This document shows positions 6,685 to 6,976 of a stretch of DNA of 6,976 nt, one piece after another. How positions within the stretch are numbered: position 1 is the first letter of the stretch; the number at the start of each line of letters is the position of its first letter. The notes under the pieces were generated by a model. The model saw only the letters and a list, made by a program, of their open reading frames with translations. It was not told the origin of the DNA and searched no databases. Made by a program: the position numbers and the translations under genes. The stretch spans positions 1 to 6,976 of the forward strand of contig JALOAH010000146.1 of assembly GCA_023228865.1 (NCBI GenBank), read 5' to 3'. Source of the stretch: Porticoccaceae bacterium. GTDB lineage: Bacteria > Pseudomonadota > Gammaproteobacteria > Pseudomonadales > Porticoccaceae.

Positions 6685-6713
6685 CAGCCGATCGGCGCAG
6701 GATGTCGCAATGA
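6681..6713 (+). CDS. Possible 10-residue coupling ORF between the CDF and ArsR genes
   Basis: GTG at 6681 overlaps the CDF stop as GTGA. The frame runs ten codons to a TGA that overlaps the ArsR start as ATGA (6710-6713). GAGG at 6670-6673 lies 7 nt before the GTG. Such a frame could carry terminating ribosomes to the regulator start. The encoded peptide (MTADRRRMSQ) has no recognisable function, and the frame may be accidental. Confidence 0.2.
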   Translation: MTADRRRMSQ

Positions 6714-6976
6714 CGGCGGAGCGCACGGCCACCAGCCCGCTGCCTACCCCGCAGCAATTGACCCGCCTGTCGGAAACCTTCCGCCTGCTGGGTGACCATA
6801 GCAGGCTCAAGATCTTGCTGCCCTGCCTGGCCACGCCCCGATCGGTCAGTGACATCGCCACCAGGGTAGGGCTGTCGCAATCCCTTGTCAGCCACCACTT
6901 GCGGCTGCTGAGAGGAGCCTGCCTGGTGCGCGGCAAGCGCAAATCCAGGCAGATTTTCTACACCGTGGCAGACCAC
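6710..6976 (+). CDS. ArsR/SmtB-family metal-responsive repressor, 3' end outside the window
   Basis: An open frame of 89 codons runs off the window end; full members are usually 100-125 residues. The winged helix-turn-helix is clear: FRLLGDHSRLKIL (24-36), then SVSDIATRVGLSQSLVSHHLRLLR (45-68) with the recognition helix around 56-67, and a beta-wing 73-86 ending in YTV. ArsR proteins bind operators without metal and leave them when metal binds. The alpha-3 cysteine motif ELCVCD of As/Cd sensors reads PRSVSD here, so both cysteines are replaced by serine. The last visible residues are A87, D88, H89, where the alpha-5 zinc site (DxH) of SmtB/CzrA starts. This suggests a Zn/Co-type sensor, but the rest of the site is not visible. 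AGGA at 6699-6702 is 7 nt before the ATG. It likely regulates the CDF gene and itself through the palindrome at 5703-5728. Confidence 0.9.
   Translation, partial: MTAERTATSPLPTPQQLTRLSETFRLLGDHSRLKILLPCLATPRSVSDIATRVGLSQSLVSHHLRLLRGACLVRGKRKSRQIFYTVADH

Noticed and set aside
6334..6976. Antisense frames over the CDF and ArsR genes
   Set aside because: Both sense genes have clear family motifs; the antisense translations have none.

Overview
The window looks like ordinary chromosomal DNA of a gammaproteobacterium, probably from the Pseudomonadales/Cellvibrionales side. The signs are two tRNA genes with encoded CCA ends, an acrAB/mexAB-type efflux operon very close in sequence to the E. coli and Pseudomonas proteins, moderately GC-rich coding sequence and canonical Shine-Dalgarno sites. 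The exact genus cannot be read from this window. I see no transposase, integrase, CRISPR array or phage gene. I also see no candidate for a wholly new system; the best leads are regulatory.

Layout, all on the + strand. (1) 16-293: a small tRNA operon, tRNA-Glu(UUC) then tRNA-Gly(GCC). A tetraloop hairpin lies in the spacer and a strong rho-independent terminator closes the operon. (2) 410-901: a monocistronic gene for a cytoplasmic TlpA-like redoxin with a CPGC active site, preceded by a 9-bp direct repeat. (3) 902-1266: a 365-nt non-coding stretch that leads into the efflux operon, with a possible promoter, a possible 11-codon leader ORF and small inverted repeats next to the ribosome binding site. 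(4) 1267-5593: an RND efflux pair, a lipoprotein periplasmic adaptor (AcrA/MexA type) and a 1046-residue inner-membrane pump (AcrB/MexB, HAE-1 type), 16 nt apart. A perfect 12-bp inverted repeat straddles the pump's stop codon. (5) 5695-6976: a predicted metal-resistance operon with a promoter, an ArsR/SmtB-like operator palindrome lying on the promoter, a CzcD/ZitB-type cation diffusion facilitator, and an ArsR-family regulator cut off by the window end.

How the genes work together: the adaptor and pump would form a drug/solvent efflux tripartite complex. They need an outer-membrane channel (TolC/OprM type) encoded elsewhere, because none lies between 902 and 5754. The CDF exporter and ArsR repressor look like a self-regulated zinc (or Cd/Co) detoxification unit. 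The repressor would sit on the palindrome at 5703-5728 and be released by metal. The tRNA operon and the redoxin gene appear to be independent neighbours.
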